Shown here in pieces: positions 43,487-52,183 of a stretch of DNA of 64,000 nt. This stretch comes from Nocardia elegans NBRC 108235. GTDB taxonomy: Bacteria; Actinomycetota; Actinomycetes; Mycobacteriales; Mycobacteriaceae. The notes below the pieces were generated by a model that searched no databases, was not told the DNA's origin, and saw only the letters and a program-made list of their open reading frames with translations. Positions within the stretch are counted from its first letter, which is position 1. Every line of letters begins with the position of its first letter. The DNA lies in assembly GCF_001612845.1 (NCBI RefSeq), contig NZ_BDBF01000016.1:1-64000 (forward strand), read 5' to 3'. The position numbers and the translations under genes are program-made.

Positions 43487-43519
43487 ACGGGCCGCGAACG
43501 AATACCGTTCGCGGCCCGT
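43487..43519 (-). terminator. Hairpin terminator after hsaF
   Basis: ACGGGCCGCGAACG (43487-43500) and its complement (43506-43519) form a perfect 14-bp stem with a 5-nt loop, 14 bp beyond the hsaF stop. Confidence 0.82.
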
Positions 43520-43533
43520 CATTTCCGACATAT

Positions 43534-44586
43534 TCAGGCGGAAGCGCCCTGCTTCTCCCGCTGCAGTTCCAGCGCGATGTCGATCAGCTGGTCCTCCTGG
43601 CCGCCGACCAGCTTGCGCTTACCGGCGCGCACCAGCATCTCGGCCGCCGAGACGCCGTAACGCTCGGCTTGGCGCTCGGCGTGCTTGAGGAAGCTCGAGT
43701 ACACCCCGGCGTAGCCCATCATCAGGGCCTGGCGGTCCAGCAGGCATTCCTGCGGCATGGCCGGGCGCACGACATCCTCGGCGGCGTCGGCGATCGCGAA
43801 GAAGTCGATACCGGTCTTGATGCCGATCTTGTCGGCGACTCCGACGAACGCCTCGACCGGGGTGTTGCCCGCACCGGCGCCGAAACGCCGCGCGCTGCCA
43901 TCGATCTGCTTGGCGCCGGCCTTCACCGCGTAGATCGAGTTGGCGACGGCGAGGTCGAGGTTCTCGTGGCCGTGGAAGCCGACCTGGGCGTCGTCACCGA
44001 GTTCGGCGGCGACCGCGGCGATGCGGTCGGACACCTGGTCCAGCACCAGCGCACCGGCGGAGTCCACGACGTAGACGCACTGGCATCCCGCGTCGGCCAT
44101 GATGCGGGCCTGCTTCGCGAGCACCTCCGGCGGCTGCGAATGCGACATCATCAGGAAGCCGACGGTTTCCATGCCGAGGTCGCGGGCGTAGCCGAAGTGC
44201 TGGATCGAGACGTCGGCCTCGGTGCAGTGGGTGGCGATGCGGACGATGGACGCGCCGTTGTCCTGGGAGATCTTGATGTCCTCCTTGACGCCCACGCCGG
44301 GCAGCATGAGGACCGCGATCTTGGCCTGCTTCGCGGTCTGCGCCGCGATCGTGATCAGTTCCTGCTCAGGGGTTTTGGAGAACCCGTAGTTGAACGAGGA
44401 ACCACCCAGGCCGTCACCGTGGGTCACCTCGATCACCGGCACGCCGGCGGCGTCGACGGCCGCGACGATATCGCGCACCTCGGTGGCGGTGAACTGGTGA
44501 CGCTTATGATGGGAACCGTCGCGCAGCGAGGTGTCGGTGACGCGGACGTCGAGTTCCTGGGAGAACGGCTGCAATACGTAGTTCAT
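43534..44586 (-). CDS. hsaF: HsaF, 4-hydroxy-2-oxohexanoate aldolase
   Basis: A 350-residue DmpG/HsaF-type class II aldolase. [18 protein letters not shown] carries the catalytic Arg and metal-binding Asp, and [12 protein letters not shown] the two metal-binding His. It cleaves 4-hydroxy-2-oxohexanoate to pyruvate and propanal, which is channelled to HsaG. GGAGGG lies 8 nt before the ATG. Order hsaE-hsaG-hsaF is as in M. tuberculosis Rv3536c-Rv3534c. Confidence 0.93.
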   Translation of the reverse strand: MNYVLQPFSQELDVRVTDTSLRDGSHHKRHQFTATEVRDIVAAVDAAGVPVIEVTHGDGLGGSSFNYGFSKTPEQELITIAAQTAKQAKIAVLMLPGVGVKEDIKISQDNGASIVRIATHCTEADVSIQHFGYARDLGMETVGFLMMSHSQPPEVLAKQARIMADAGCQCVYVVDSAGALVLDQVSDRIAAVAAELGDDAQVGFHGHENLDLAVANSIYAVKAGAKQIDGSARRFGAGAGNTPVEAFVGVADKIGIKTGIDFFAIADAAEDVVRPAMPQECLLDRQALMMGYAGVYSSFLKHAERQAERYGVSAAEMLVRAGKRKLVGGQEDQLIDIALELQREKQGASA

Positions 44587-44599
44587 GATCTGGTCCCTC

Positions 44600-45526
44600 C
44601 TAGACCCGAGCCGTGAGGATCTGTTCGGCCATGACCTCGCCCACCCGGGTGGCGGCGGCGGTCATGATGTCGAGGTTGCCGGCGTAGGGCGGCAGGAAGT
44701 CGCCCGCGCCCTCGACCTCCACGAAGACCGAAACCTTGGCCATCCCACCGGAAATCACGCTCGGCTCGTCGAACTGCGGTTCGTTGAGCAGGCGGTAGCC
44801 GGGCACGTACTCCTGGATGTCGGCGACCATCTTGTGGATGGATTCGCTGATCGCATCGGTGTCGGCATCCTCGGGAATGGCGGCGAAGATGGTGTCGCGC
44901 ATGATCATCGGCGGCTCGGCCGGGTTGAGGATGATGATCGCCTTACCGCGCTTCGCACCACCGATGGTCTCCACACCCTTGCTGGTGGTCTTGGTGAACT
45001 CGTCGATGTTGGCGCGAGTACCCGGACCCGCCGAGACCGAGGACACCGAGGCGACGATCTCGGCGTAGGGCACCTCGACCACGCGCGAGACGGCCGCGAC
45101 GATCGGAATCGTCGCCTGCCCGCCGCAGGTGATCATGTTGACGTTCGGAGTGTCGATATTCGCGCCCAGGTTCACCGGCGGCACGACCGCCGGGCCGACC
45201 GCGGCGGGAGTCAGATCCACCGCGCGGATACCGGCCGCCTCGTACTTCGGCGCGTACTCGCGGTGCACGTACGCCGAGGTGGCCTCGAAGAGCATGTCCG
45301 GCTTCTCCGGCAGCGCGAGCAGCCAGTCGGCGCCCTCGTGTGAGGTCTCCAGACCCAGCCCGCGAGCGCGCTTGAGCCCCTCACTGTCCGGATCGATACC
45401 GATCATCCAGCGCGGCTCGATCCGCTCCGAACGCAGCAGCTTGTACAGCAGATCGGTGCTGATGTTGCCGGAGCCGACGATCGCGGCTGTAACTTTTTCA
45501 CCTGCGACCTTGCCGTAATTAGGCAC
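44600..45526 (-). CDS. hsaG: HsaG, acylating propanal dehydrogenase
   Basis: A 308-residue DmpF-type acylating aldehyde dehydrogenase: nucleotide motif [12 protein letters not shown] near residue 15 and catalytic Cys in [11 protein letters not shown] near residue 128. It turns propanal from HsaF into propionyl-CoA with NAD+ and CoA. GTG start at 45526 with GAGGAG 5 nt upstream. It lies 13 bp from hsaF and 9 bp from hsaE. Confidence 0.93.
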   Translation of the reverse strand: MPNYGKVAGEKVTAAIVGSGNISTDLLYKLLRSERIEPRWMIGIDPDSEGLKRARGLGLETSHEGADWLLALPEKPDMLFEATSAYVHREYAPKYEAAGIRAVDLTPAAVGPAVVPPVNLGANIDTPNVNMITCGGQATIPIVAAVSRVVEVPYAEIVASVSSVSAGPGTRANIDEFTKTTSKGVETIGGAKRGKAIIILNPAEPPMIMRDTIFAAIPEDADTDAISESIHKMVADIQEYVPGYRLLNEPQFDEPSVISGGMAKVSVFVEVEGAGDFLPPYAGNLDIMTAAATRVGEVMAEQILTARV

Positions 45527-45535
45527 TTGATCTCC

Positions 45536-46321
45536 TCAGCTGAATGTCAAACGGACGGAACCGAGTCCAGCGAACTCGGCATGGAAGTCGTCACCCGGGC
45601 GGGCGTCGATCGCACGGGTGCACGAACCCGGCAGCACGATGTCGCCGGCCTTCAACCGCACCCCGAACGAGGCGACCTTGCGGGCCAGCCAGGCCACCGC
45701 GATGGTCGGATCGTCGAGCACCGCGTCGCTGCGGCCCTGCGCGACGACCTCGCCGTTGCGGGTCAGAGTCGCGTCGATCGCCTTGATGTCCAAGGCAGCC
45801 GGGGCCACCCGCTCCGGCCCGAGCACCCAGCCGGCCGAGGACGCGTTGTCGGCGATGGTGTCGCACAACGCGATATTCCAGTTCTTGATGCGGGTGTCGA
45901 TGAGCTCGATGGCGGGGGCGTAGGCCACCGTCGCGGCCAGCACGTCGGCCTCGGTGCACTCCTCGCCGGGCAGATCCGCGCCCAGCACGAAGCCGACCTC
46001 GACCTCCACGCGCGGGAACAGGTACTTCGACGTGTCGACCGGAACGTCTTCGAACACCTGCATATCGGCGAGCAGATGGCCGTAGTCCGGTTCGTCGACG
46101 CCCATCATCTCCTGCATGGCCTTCGAGGAGAGCCCGACCTTGTGGCCGACCACCCTCGCGCCGTCGGCCAGCCGCTGCCGGATGTTGATGAGCTGAATCT
46201 CGTAGGCGTCGACCACATCGATCGCCGCATACCGCGTGACCAGCGGATCGATCGGCACCCGGTCTCGTTCGGCGACCGCGAGCTCCGCGGCCAGTTCATT
46301 CCGTACCGCGTCGGACAGCAC
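45536..46321 (-). CDS. hsaE: HsaE, 2-hydroxyhexa-2,4-dienoate hydratase
   Basis: A 261-residue member of the fumarylacetoacetase-like hydratase family (same length as M. tuberculosis HsaE). RVEVEVGFVLGADLPG holds the metal-binding Glu pair and VGHKVGLSSKAMQ the conserved Lys. It hydrates the dienoate released by HsaD. The GTG at 46321 has AAGGA 6 nt upstream; longer starts are rejected. A KstR-like box lies 59 bp upstream. Confidence 0.92.
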   Translation of the reverse strand: MLSDAVRNELAAELAVAERDRVPIDPLVTRYAAIDVVDAYEIQLINIRQRLADGARVVGHKVGLSSKAMQEMMGVDEPDYGHLLADMQVFEDVPVDTSKYLFPRVEVEVGFVLGADLPGEECTEADVLAATVAYAPAIELIDTRIKNWNIALCDTIADNASSAGWVLGPERVAPAALDIKAIDATLTRNGEVVAQGRSDAVLDDPTIAVAWLARKVASFGVRLKAGDIVLPGSCTRAIDARPGDDFHAEFAGLGSVRLTFS

Positions 46322-46380
46322 GCTTGTTCCTTCCATTGGGGCGCTCGGTCTGGTGACCAGCCGGTGACCGGGATACAAAC

Positions 46381-46394
46381 TGAAACGAGTTTTC
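46381..46394. promoter_or_regulatory. KstR-like operator, hsaE side
   Basis: TGAAACGAGTTTTC matches TNNAACNNGTTNNA with one mismatch (final base). It sits 59 bp before the hsaE GTG; the stronger box for kstD is 78 bp away. Confidence 0.65.
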
Positions 46395-46436
46395 CTGCAT
46401 TTTCTCGTGTCAGCAGTCCCATCTGCCAGACCAATA

Positions 46437-46472
46437 TAGACCGAACCTGATCCGATTCTATAACGTGTTCTA
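46437..46472 (+). promoter_or_regulatory. kstD promoter with overlapping KstR operator
   Basis: KstR box TATAACGTGTTCTA (46459-46472) matches TNNAACNNGTTNNA exactly and ends one base before the kstD ATG (46474). Its first six bases TATAAC make a -10 hexamer 9 nt from the ATG, with TAGACC (46437-46442) as -35 at 16-bp spacing. Repressor and RNA polymerase would compete for the same bases, and the mRNA would have almost no leader. Confidence 0.8.
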
Positions 46473-46473
46473 C

Positions 46474-48177
46474 ATGACTGATCGGGAATACGACGTGGTG
46501 GTGGTCGGCAGCGGCGCCGCCGGGATGACCGCCGCCCTCGCCGCCGCGCACCACGGCCTGCGTGCGGTGCTCATCGAGAAGGCCGCACACTACGGCGGTT
46601 CGACCGCGCGTAGTGGTGGCGGTGTGTGGATCCCCGGCAACAAGGCGCTCCAGGCGTCCGGCCGGCCCGATGACCGGGAGGAGGCCCGCCGCTACCTGCA
46701 CAGCATCATCGGTGACGTGGTGCCGAAGGAGAAGATCGACACCTACATCGATCGCGGCGCGGAGGCCTTCGACTTCGTTCTCGATCACAGCCCGCTCCGG
46801 ATGACCTGGGTCCCCGGCTACTCCGACTACCACCCCGAGGCCCCGGGTGGCCTGGGCTCCGGCCGCTCCTGCGAGCCGAAGCCGTTCGACCTGAAGGTGC
46901 TCGGCGCCGAGGCGGCCAAGCTGGAACCGCCGTATGCGAAGGCCCCGCTGAACGTCGTGGTCATGCAGACCGACTTCGTCCGGCTGAACCTGATCCGCCG
47001 CCACCCGAAGGGCATGATGCGGGCCATGCGCGTCGGCGCCCGCACCTACCTGGCGAAGTTCACCGGCAAGCACATCGTCGGCATGGGCCAGGCGATCATC
47101 GCCGCGATGCGCAAGGGCCTGATGGACGCGAATGTCCCGGTGCTGCTCGACACTCCGCTGACCAAGCTGATCACCGACGGCGACCGGGTCGTCGGCGTCG
47201 AGGCGACCGTCGACGGCGAGCCGACGATCTTCAAGGCCCGCTACGGCGTGGTGCTGGGCACCGGCGGTTTCGAGCACAACGCCGAGATGCGCGAGCAGTA
47301 CCAGCGCAAGCCCATCACCACCGAGTGGACCACGGGCGCCGCGGCCAACACCGGTGACGGCATCCGGGCCGGTATGGAGGTCGGCGGCGACATCGGGTTC
47401 ATGGAGGACGCCTGGTGGGGGCCGACCATCTTCAAGGGCGGCAAGCCGTGGTTCGCGCTGGCCGAGCGCAATCTGCCCGGCGCGATCATGGTGAACGCCG
47501 ACGGTAAGCGATTCGGTAATGAGTCCGCTCCTTACGTCGAGGCCGTGCACACCATGTACGGCGGCAAATGGGGTCAGGGTGACGGTCCGGGCGAGAACAT
47601 CCCGGCCTGGCTGGTGTTCGACCAGCGCTACCGCAACCGCTACATCTTCGCCGGGCTGCAGCCGGGCCAGCGCTTTCCGTCCCGCTGGATGGAAAACGAC
47701 AACATCGTCAAGGCCGACACCCTCGAGGAGTTGGCCCAGCGTCTCGGCGTGCCGGCGGACAATCTCGCCGCCACCGTCGCCCGCTTCAACGCCTTCGCGG
47801 AAAAGGGCGTGGACGAGGACTTCGGCCGCGGCAAGAGCCACTACGACCGCTACTACGGCGATCCGACGGTGAAGCCGAACCCGTGCCTGGCGGCCCTCGT
47901 GCAGGGCCCGTTCTACGCCGCCAAGATCGTGCCCGGCGACCTGGGCACCAAGGGCGGCCTGGTCACCGACACCGCGGCGCGCGTGCTGCGGGCGGACGGC
48001 AGCGTGATCGAGGGCCTCTACGCCGCCGGCAACTCCTCGACCCCGGTCATGGGTCACACCTACGCCGGACCCGGCGCGACCATCGGACCCGCGCTGACCT
48101 TCGGTTATCTGGCGGTGATGGATATCGTCGAGAAGGCGCGCGAGGAGAAGGCCCCCACCGGCGCGGCGAGCAAGTAG
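46474..48177 (+). CDS. kstD: KstD, 3-ketosteroid delta1-dehydrogenase
   Basis: A 567-residue FAD-dependent dehydrogenase. N-terminal FAD motif VVVVGSGAAGMTAAL, GGSTARSGGGVWIPGN, and the C-terminal GHTYAGPGATIGPALTFGYL block that holds the Tyr/Gly active-site residues of the family. It introduces the C1-C2 double bond in ring A; with KshA this gives 3-HSA. The ATG at 46474 lies one base after the operator; an upstream GTG at 46465 lies inside it and is rejected. No ribosome binding site. Confidence 0.93.
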   Translation: MTDREYDVVVVGSGAAGMTAALAAAHHGLRAVLIEKAAHYGGSTARSGGGVWIPGNKALQASGRPDDREEARRYLHSIIGDVVPKEKIDTYIDRGAEAFDFVLDHSPLRMTWVPGYSDYHPEAPGGLGSGRSCEPKPFDLKVLGAEAAKLEPPYAKAPLNVVVMQTDFVRLNLIRRHPKGMMRAMRVGARTYLAKFTGKHIVGMGQAIIAAMRKGLMDANVPVLLDTPLTKLITDGDRVVGVEATVDGEPTIFKARYGVVLGTGGFEHNAEMREQYQRKPITTEWTTGAAANTGDGIRAGMEVGGDIGFMEDAWWGPTIFKGGKPWFALAERNLPGAIMVNADGKRFGNESAPYVEAVHTMYGGKWGQGDGPGENIPAWLVFDQRYRNRYIFAGLQPGQRFPSRWMENDNIVKADTLEELAQRLGVPADNLAATVARFNAFAEKGVDEDFGRGKSHYDRYYGDPTVKPNPCLAALVQGPFYAAKIVPGDLGTKGGLVTDTAARVLRADGSVIEGLYAAGNSSTPVMGHTYAGPGATIGPALTFGYLAVMDIVEKAREEKAPTGAASK

Positions 48178-48301
48178 AACCGTTCAGTGGGACATCCCCT
48201 ACCATGCGCCCGGTCCGACCGAGACGAATGGAGCCGGGCGCACCGGGGACGCCCTCGGTCGCCGCGGGTGCGATCGCGACGTGGCGGAGTAAGGAAACAT
48301 C

Positions 48302-49165
48302 ATGCCGATTGACTTGAAAACCGCTCTGGGAGCGGAACTTCCGGCCCAGGAGTTCTCCTGGACGCCGTCGGATGTGCAGCTGTACCACCTGGGCCTGAGC
48401 GCCGGTACCCGCTGGACCGATCCCGGTGAACTGCGATATCTCGACGATCGGGAGCCGCAGGTGCTGCCGACCTTCGCGACCGTCGCACCGACGATGCGGG
48501 TCACCGAACCGCCGAAGGTGAGCTATCCCGGCGTGGAGATCGACCTGGCCAAGGTCGTGCACGGCAGCCAGGAAATCGTTGTGCACCGGCCGATTCCGGC
48601 CGAGGGCAAGGCGAGCAGCACCGGGCGGATCACCGAGGTGTGGGACAAGGGGTCGGCGGCGGTGATCGCACACGAGACGGTGATCACCGGATCCGACGGG
48701 CAGCCGCTGTGGACGGCGCGTTCCTCGATCTTCGCCAAGGGCGAGGGCGGTTTCGGTGGTGAGCGCGGCCCGAGCACCAAGGCCGAACTGCCCGATCGGA
48801 CCCCGGATTTCGAGGTCCTCACCCCGACACTGCCGCAGCAGGCGCTGCTGTACCGCATGTGCGGTGACCGCAACCCACTGCATTCGGATCCCGAATTCGC
48901 CCGCGCCGCAGGCTTTCCCAATCCGATCCTGCACGGCCTGTGCACCTACGGTCTGGTGTGCAAGACCGCGACCGACACCGTGCTGGACTCGGACGCGAGC
49001 CGGGTGACCGGCTTCCGGGCGCGGTTCGCCGGAGTGCTGTATCCGGGCGAGACGATCCGGTCGCGGATCTGGCGCGAGGGTGACGAACTCGTCATCGGCG
49101 CCACCGTGGTCGAACGCGAGGACGCCCCGGTGCTGAGCGATGTGCGGTTGAGTTTCTCGGCCTGA
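48302..49165 (+). CDS. MaoC-type 2-enoyl-CoA hydratase (Rv3538 position)
   Basis: A 287-residue double hot-dog hydratase like the hydratase 2 part of 17beta-HSD type 4. The catalytic hydratase motif is YRMCGDRNPLHSDPEFA followed by AGFPNPILHGLCTYG (Asp/His pair). It follows kstD after 124 bp, as Rv3538 follows kstD in M. tuberculosis. It likely hydrates an enoyl-CoA in sterol side-chain shortening. ATG at 48302 with AAGGAA about 5 nt upstream. The 124-bp gap holds no convincing ORF. Confidence 0.88.
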   Translation: MPIDLKTALGAELPAQEFSWTPSDVQLYHLGLSAGTRWTDPGELRYLDDREPQVLPTFATVAPTMRVTEPPKVSYPGVEIDLAKVVHGSQEIVVHRPIPAEGKASSTGRITEVWDKGSAAVIAHETVITGSDGQPLWTARSSIFAKGEGGFGGERGPSTKAELPDRTPDFEVLTPTLPQQALLYRMCGDRNPLHSDPEFARAAGFPNPILHGLCTYGLVCKTATDTVLDSDASRVTGFRARFAGVLYPGETIRSRIWREGDELVIGATVVEREDAPVLSDVRLSFSA

Positions 49166-49191
49166 TCCCGGCTACCCGCCGCCGAACGAGG

Positions 49192-49224
49192 AACCGCCCG
49201 ACCGGCAGTGCCGGTCGGGCGGTT
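49192..49224 (+). terminator. Hairpin terminator after the hydratase
   Basis: AACCGCCCGACCGGC (49192-49206) and its perfect 15-bp complement (49210-49224), 3-nt loop, followed by TCGTCTTA. Confidence 0.87.
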
Positions 49225-49270
49225 TCGTCTTATCCCGGTTCGCTGATGTTCCGGGTGGTGCCTGCCGGCG

Positions 49271-49348
49271 TCAGTCCGGGAAGCCGGTGGCGAACAGGCC
49301 GGCGATCGCGACGGAACAGATGACAGCGATGATCGGGATAATCCACAT
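49271..49348 (-). CDS. Candidate 25-residue membrane peptide
   Basis: ATG at 49348 opens a 25-codon ORF that is almost entirely hydrophobic (W-I-I-P-I-I-A-V-I-C-S-V-A-I-A-G-L-F), enough for one membrane span, ending G-F-P-D. It has no strong ribosome binding site. A palindrome (CTACA-AGG-TGTAG) lies 9 bp upstream. Small single-span proteins of this look exist, but chance cannot be excluded. Confidence 0.35.
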   Translation of the reverse strand: MWIIPIIAVICSVAIAGLFATGFPD

Positions 49349-49357
49349 GCCATCAGA

Positions 49358-49370
49358 CTACAAGGTGTAG
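49358..49370. promoter_or_regulatory. CTACA-N3-TGTAG palindrome
   Basis: CTACAAGGTGTAG with flanking GTAGTAG repeats (second GTAGTAG at about 49391). It resembles the TACA/TGTA core of BlaI/MecI-type operators, but the spacer is 3 bp. It lies between the small ORF and the membrane-protein operon. Confidence 0.4.
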
Positions 49371-49436
49371 TAGGAAACCACGACATCGCGTAGTAGGGCA
49401 AACACCCTGGTTGTGGGGTATATCACGCTCGTTCGA

Positions 49437-49886
49437 CTACGTCGATTCCGCCGAATCCGGGGCGTCCTCGCGCACTGTCAGGCCCTGCACGATCGCGGCG
49501 TACAGGACGATGACCAGCACGGGCGCGGCCAGCGGCAGCCAGGCCAGCCGTCCCGGAATCAGCGTTGCGAGCACCGCCGCGGCGGCGAATCCGAGCGCGC
49601 CGATCACCGAGGGCAGTGTGGTGGGAACCACACCCGCCGGGGCGTGCAGCGTGGCGGTGTTGAGCAGATAGGTGGTGGCGACCAGACCCGTCCCGGCGGC
49701 GGCCAGTGCCCCGGTATCGGCCCACGCCAGCGCGCCGAGCGCGATCAGCACCGCCACCACCGCGACCGACCGGAACCACCAGCCCGCGACCACCGTCACG
49801 AACACCGGAATCGCGGCCCATGGCAGCACGATGCCCACCGCGGTGGTCAGCAGCAGCCCGGACAACACGGCCAGAAATCTCGTCAT
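49437..49886 (-). CDS. Integral membrane protein of the MoxR-DUF58 operon
   Basis: A 149-residue protein with four or five hydrophobic segments and a short charged C-terminus. Its ATG overlaps the DUF58 stop (ATGA). It is the last gene of the operon and probably a membrane partner of the DUF58/DUF4129 proteins. No named family recognised. Confidence 0.75.
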   Translation of the reverse strand: MTRFLAVLSGLLLTTAVGIVLPWAAIPVFVTVVAGWWFRSVAVVAVLIALGALAWADTGALAAAGTGLVATTYLLNTATLHAPAGVVPTTLPSVIGALGFAAAAVLATLIPGRLAWLPLAAPVLVIVLYAAIVQGLTVREDAPDSAEST

Positions 49887-51157
49887 CGCTTCACCCGCAC
49901 CATTCGCCGATGTTCGGGCAGCAGGCGCATCGCCTGGTCGAGGCGAGCCCCCTCGGGCCAGGGCACGATATCCACACCGACCGTGCCCATGTCGCGGTAC
50001 ATCGCGGTGCGTTCCAACTGCCACATCCGGGCCAGCGTCGGATCCAGCCCGTCCTTGAACGGCGTGCCACGCAGCACGTCGACCACCACCACGGCATGTC
50101 CGCGTTTGCGCAGGTCGATCAGCGCGAGCGCGAATTCGGTGTCGAGCAGGGTCGAGAACGCGACCACGACCGCGCCGATCGGTACCGCCGAATGCGGGGC
50201 CAGGGTGCCGACATTGGGAATGTGCTCGTCGCCCACGCCGAGCACCGTGTCGATGATGCGATAGAACTGGCGGCGTCCGATATCGGGCCGCAGCCAGCGC
50301 GGCGCGCGGCCCAGGCACACCACGGCGGTACGGTCGCCCGCCTGCAGCGCGGTCTGCGCGACCTGTGCGGCGCCGCGCACCGTCAGCTCCATCGAATCCG
50401 AGGCCGGACCCGGCGCCTGCAGCGAGGTATCCACCAGCACAACGACATCCGCGGCCCGATTGGTGAGCCGTTGGGTGACGTACAACCGGCCGCGACGCGC
50501 ACTCACCGGCCAGTTGACGATGCGCAATTCGTCACCGGGAGCGTAGGCGCGAATATCGGCGTATTCCACGCCCGGACCGTGCCGGCGGGTCAGATGGGTA
50601 CCGATCCGTTCCGGAAGTTCGGTGCGCGGCAGGCGCATTCGCTGTGGGTCCGCGATCGGATATACGTAGACCTCGCCGGCCGCGACACTCGCCGCGGCCT
50701 GGGCCAGACCGGCCGGACTCAATGCCGTCAGCCGCACGGTCACCGGATAGCGGCCCCAGCGCTGCGTGGACAGCGCCAACCGCAGGCCCGCCGGAGCCGG
50801 TCCGGAATCGGACGACTCCTCCACGCGCACCTCGAGTCCGTTCGCCTCCTCGGGGCGACAGCGCAGCAGCGCGTGTCCCTGCTCGACGAAGGCGGCGACC
50901 GCGAGTTCGACCTCCTCGGATTCGAAACAGCGCAGCACTCCCCCGCCGTCGACCTGAATCCTGGTGCGCGACAACTGAATCGGCGCGGTGGCCAGCACAC
51001 CCAGCATCGGCGCCGCGAAGACCGCCAGCTGCCAGCGCTCCAGCATGATCGCCGGCACCAGCGCGACCGCGGCGGCGACCGCCAGCATGTACACCAGTGG
51101 CGCGGGCCGCCAGCGCAGATCGACCTCGCTCGCCGAGGTGGTATCGCGATGTCTCAT
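49883..51157 (-). CDS. DUF58 (vWA-like) membrane protein
   Basis: A 424-residue protein. Two N-terminal membrane helices (YMLAVAAAVALVPAI, LAVFAAPMLGVLATAP) are followed by the DUF58 domain with GVEYADIRAYAPGDELRIVN and WPVSARRGRLYV, and a vWA-like segment DVVVLVDTSLQAPG. In other bacteria DUF58 proteins work with MoxR AAA+ ATPases, perhaps as metal-ion or chaperone modules. The ATG at 51157 overlaps the moxR-like stop (ATGA). Confidence 0.87.
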   Translation of the reverse strand: MRHRDTTSASEVDLRWRPAPLVYMLAVAAAVALVPAIMLERWQLAVFAAPMLGVLATAPIQLSRTRIQVDGGGVLRCFESEEVELAVAAFVEQGHALLRCRPEEANGLEVRVEESSDSGPAPAGLRLALSTQRWGRYPVTVRLTALSPAGLAQAAASVAAGEVYVYPIADPQRMRLPRTELPERIGTHLTRRHGPGVEYADIRAYAPGDELRIVNWPVSARRGRLYVTQRLTNRAADVVVLVDTSLQAPGPASDSMELTVRGAAQVAQTALQAGDRTAVVCLGRAPRWLRPDIGRRQFYRIIDTVLGVGDEHIPNVGTLAPHSAVPIGAVVVAFSTLLDTEFALALIDLRKRGHAVVVVDVLRGTPFKDGLDPTLARMWQLERTAMYRDMGTVGVDIVPWPEGARLDQAMRLLPEHRRMVRVKR

Positions 51158-52116
51158 GTCACCGTCGCGCGCGGTACGGGCAGACGGCGGAGCAATTCGG
51201 AGATGACGTCCTCGCCGCGGATCCGGCGCACCCACATCTCCGGGCGCAGCGTGATCCGGTGCGCCATGGCCGGAACCGCCAGCGCCTTCACATCCTCGGG
51301 GATCACGTAGTCGCGCCCCAGCAGCAGCGCCCGGGCCCGCGCCATCTGCACCAGATCCAGTTCGGCGCGGGGGCTCGCACCGACCTCGACCTGCGGATGA
51401 CCGCGGGTGGCGGCGGCCAGGGCGACCACGTACGTCACCACATCCGGGTGGACGGTGACGAATTCGACCGCCTGGCGCATCTCCACCAGACCTTGCGCGT
51501 CCACCACCTGACCCACCTGCGGGGTGACCGCGCCGCGTTCGAGCCGGCGGCGGATCATCTGGGTCTCGTCCTTCTCCGACAGATATCCCAGCCGTAATTG
51601 CATGGCGAATCGGTCCAACTGGGCCTCGGGCAGCGGATAGGTGCCCTCGTACTCGATCGGGTTGTCGGTGGCCAGCACGATGAAAGGCTGTGGCAGCGGG
51701 AAGGTTTCGCCGTCGATACTCACCTGCCCCTCGGCCATCGCCTCCAGCAGTGCGGCCTGCGTCTTGGGCGGTGTGCGGTTGATCTCGTCGGCGAGCAGCA
51801 TGTTGGTGAACACGGGCCCGCGGCGGAAATTGAACCGCCCCGAGGCCATGTCGTAGATGGTCGAACCGATCAGGTCCGCGGGCAGTAGATCCGGGGTGAA
51901 CTGCACGCGCGTGAAGTCCAACCCCAATGCGGTGGCGAAGGATCGGGCGATGAGCGTCTTACCCAAGCCCGGTAGGTCCTCGATCAGGACGTGGCCGCCC
52001 GACAGCACCGCGACCATGATCAGCTGCAGCTCGTCGCGCTTGCCGACCACGACGCGGGCGATCTCCCGCAGCACCGCATCGGTGCGTTTGATGGTCACAT
52101 CCAAAGGTGTCGTCAT
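51154..52116 (-). CDS. MoxR-family AAA+ ATPase
   Basis: A 320-residue AAA+ protein of the MoxR subfamily. Walker A LPGLGKTL (near residue 49), Walker B MLLADEINR (near residue 110) and sensor segment IVLATDNPIEYEGTYPLPEA. MoxR proteins act as chaperones for the assembly of protein complexes with DUF58 partners. ATG at 52116. It follows the small gene at 52166 after 49 bp, which contains a tandem duplication. Confidence 0.9.
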   Translation of the reverse strand: MTTPLDVTIKRTDAVLREIARVVVGKRDELQLIMVAVLSGGHVLIEDLPGLGKTLIARSFATALGLDFTRVQFTPDLLPADLIGSTIYDMASGRFNFRRGPVFTNMLLADEINRTPPKTQAALLEAMAEGQVSIDGETFPLPQPFIVLATDNPIEYEGTYPLPEAQLDRFAMQLRLGYLSEKDETQMIRRRLERGAVTPQVGQVVDAQGLVEMRQAVEFVTVHPDVVTYVVALAAATRGHPQVEVGASPRAELDLVQMARARALLLGRDYVIPEDVKALAVPAMAHRITLRPEMWVRRIRGEDVISELLRRLPVPRATVT

Positions 52117-52145
52117 ATCCGATCTCGCACTAGTTCCAACCCATT

Positions 52146-52183
52146 TCACATGTTCTGCAAGCGGCTCACATGCTCTGCAAGCG
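52146..52183. repeat. 20-bp-period tandem duplication at the end of the 52166 gene
   Basis: TCACATGTTCTGCAAGCG (52146-52163) and TCACATGCTCTGCAAGCG (52166-52183) differ by one base. The second copy encodes the last codons and stop of the gene at 52166-52669 (minus strand); the first repeats them beyond the stop. Confidence 0.75.

Noticed and set aside
46105..48057. 650-codon minus-strand frame opposite kstD
   Set aside because: Antisense shadow of kstD; low-complexity His/Arg/Gly-rich translation.
48173..48192. AGAACCGTTC resembling a KstR box after kstD
   Set aside because: The spacing between AAC and GTT is wrong for TNNAACNNGTTNNA, and it overlaps the kstD stop region.
48206..48301. Possible leader ORF between kstD and the MaoC-like hydratase
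   Set aside because: The frame starting at 48204 runs into the hydratase out of frame and lacks the RVSR core and ATGA overlaps of the junction cassette.
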